NCBI RefSeq assembly: GCF_002209485.1
Contig: NZ_NJIX01000005.1
Span: 496,001-560,000 of the forward strand
Direction of reading: 5' to 3'
DNA: 64,000 bases
DNA from: Achromobacter sp. HZ34
GTDB taxonomy: Bacteria > Pseudomonadota > Gammaproteobacteria > Burkholderiales > Burkholderiaceae_B
The notes beneath the pieces are model-generated. The model worked only from the letters and a program-made list of their open reading frames with translations. It did not search any database and was not told the DNA's origin. A program made the position numbers and the translations under genes. Positions 63,306-64,000 of this stretch are shown here, piece after piece (position 1 is the stretch's first letter; each line of letters opens with the position of its first letter).

Positions 63306-64000
63306 TCCGCCGCCACCCTGGGATCGAAGAAGGGATAACACAGGTCGATGATCAGGTTGACCACCACGTACACCACCGCCACGAACAGCAGGCAGCCCTG
63401 GATCACCGGGTAATCGCGGCCGAAGATGGCGTCCACCAGCAGGCGCCCCAGGCCGGGGATGGTGAACACGGTTTCCACCACCGCGATGCCGCCCAGCAGA
63501 TTGCCCAGCACCAGGCCGATCAGGGTCCAGGTGGGACCGAAGGCATTCTTGAACGCATGGCGCATCAACACCGCGCGCTCGGACAAGCCCTTGGCCCGCG
63601 CATGCGTGATGTAGTCCAGCCGCAGCACCTCCAGCGTGCTGGCCCGCGCCATGCGCATCAGCACGCCGATCTCGTGCAGGAACAGGGTGAGGATGGGCAT
63701 GACCAGGTACAGGATGCCCGCCTGCCAGTCCGAACTCACCGAAACATAGCCCACCACCGGCAACCACTGCAGCTTCAGGCCGAAGAACAGCAACAGCAGC
63801 AGGCCGCCCCAGAAGGTGGGAATGGACACCAGCAGCGTGGCGGTGCCCACCAGCAGCAGGTCGGGCAGGCCGTTCTGCTTCCAGGCGGCGATCATGCCGG
63901 CGGGCACGGCCACCAGGCTGGCGAACACCACGGCGGCCAGCACCACTTGCGCGCTGACCAGGAAGCGGTCCCACACCAGCGCCAGCACCGGCTGGCCGGT
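63302..64000 (-). CDS. Peptide ABC transporter permease, DppB type (partial)
   Basis: The C-terminal 232 or so residues of a DppB permease; the start lies beyond the right edge. Visible are four to five membrane helices, the EAA-type loop (RLDYITHARAKGLSERAVLM), PGLGRLLVDAIFGRDYPVIQ and the end CYPFFDPRVAAE. A missing N-terminus of about 80-100 residues is expected from the family. It is the first visible gene of the ABC-GntR cluster on this strand. Confidence 0.92.
   Translation of the reverse strand, partial: TGQPVLALVWDRFLVSAQVVLAAVVFASLVAVPAGMIAAWKQNGLPDLLLVGTATLLVSIPTFWGGLLLLLFFGLKLQWLPVVGYVSVSSDWQAGILYLVMPILTLFLHEIGVLMRMARASTLEVLRLDYITHARAKGLSERAVLMRHAFKNAFGPTWTLIGLVLGNLLGGIAVVETVFTIPGLGRLLVDAIFGRDYPVIQGCLLFVAVVYVVVNLIIDLCYPFFDPRVAAE

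Overview
The window is GC-rich DNA from a beta-proteobacterium, most likely Alcaligenaceae (Bordetella or Achromobacter type). The main clues are three orphan Bug-type periplasmic receptors, many peptide ABC-transporter genes, a beta-proteobacterial groES-groEL operon with a perfect CIRCE operator, and dense IclR, LysR, GntR, RpiR and XRE regulators. No rRNA, tRNA or CRISPR array was seen. Genus-level assignment is inference.

Layout. 0-5 kb: end of an unknown gene; IclR regulator and Bug receptor on the minus strand, divergent from a thiol dioxygenase and a fumarase/aspartase-superfamily lyase; an AhpD-like protein converges on them. 5-14 kb: a six-gene minus-strand operon (peptide-binding protein, two permeases, double ATPase, M81 peptidase, class III aminotransferase) divergent from an XRE-cupin regulator. 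14-19 kb: a MurJ-like flippase, then DUF1852 (MesX), core methionine synthase (MesD) and a flavin reductase. 19-26 kb: a decayed ankyrin paralogue, then IclR followed by OPT permease, DUF1177, AroM, peptidase E and an Asp/Glu/hydantoin racemase. 26-32 kb: LysR, Bug, MmgE/PrpD and a frameshifted polysaccharide deacetylase, with gene fragments on both sides.

32-44 kb is the accessory, decaying core. A 1129-residue autotransporter is bracketed by homologous inverted TGGAATT-repeat arrays that look like transposon ends without a transposase. Next to it lies a row of small genes (ankyrin, SMI1/KNR4, DUF4304, three unknowns) that resembles an orphan immunity-gene array. Then come a frameshifted LysR, a truncated LysR and an IS30 remnant. 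Almost all the frameshifts in the window fall in 27-43 kb.

44-64 kb: groESL; an RpiR, aminotransferase, Bug and M81 cluster; a giant M48 membrane peptidase; and a C45 acyltransferase with two paralogous peptide-binding proteins, GntR and a Dpp-type ABC transporter that runs off the window. The theme is uptake and hydrolysis of peptides, amides and unusual amino acids: M81 peptidases are twice paired with class III aminotransferases, and each cluster has a plausible palindromic operator at its promoter.
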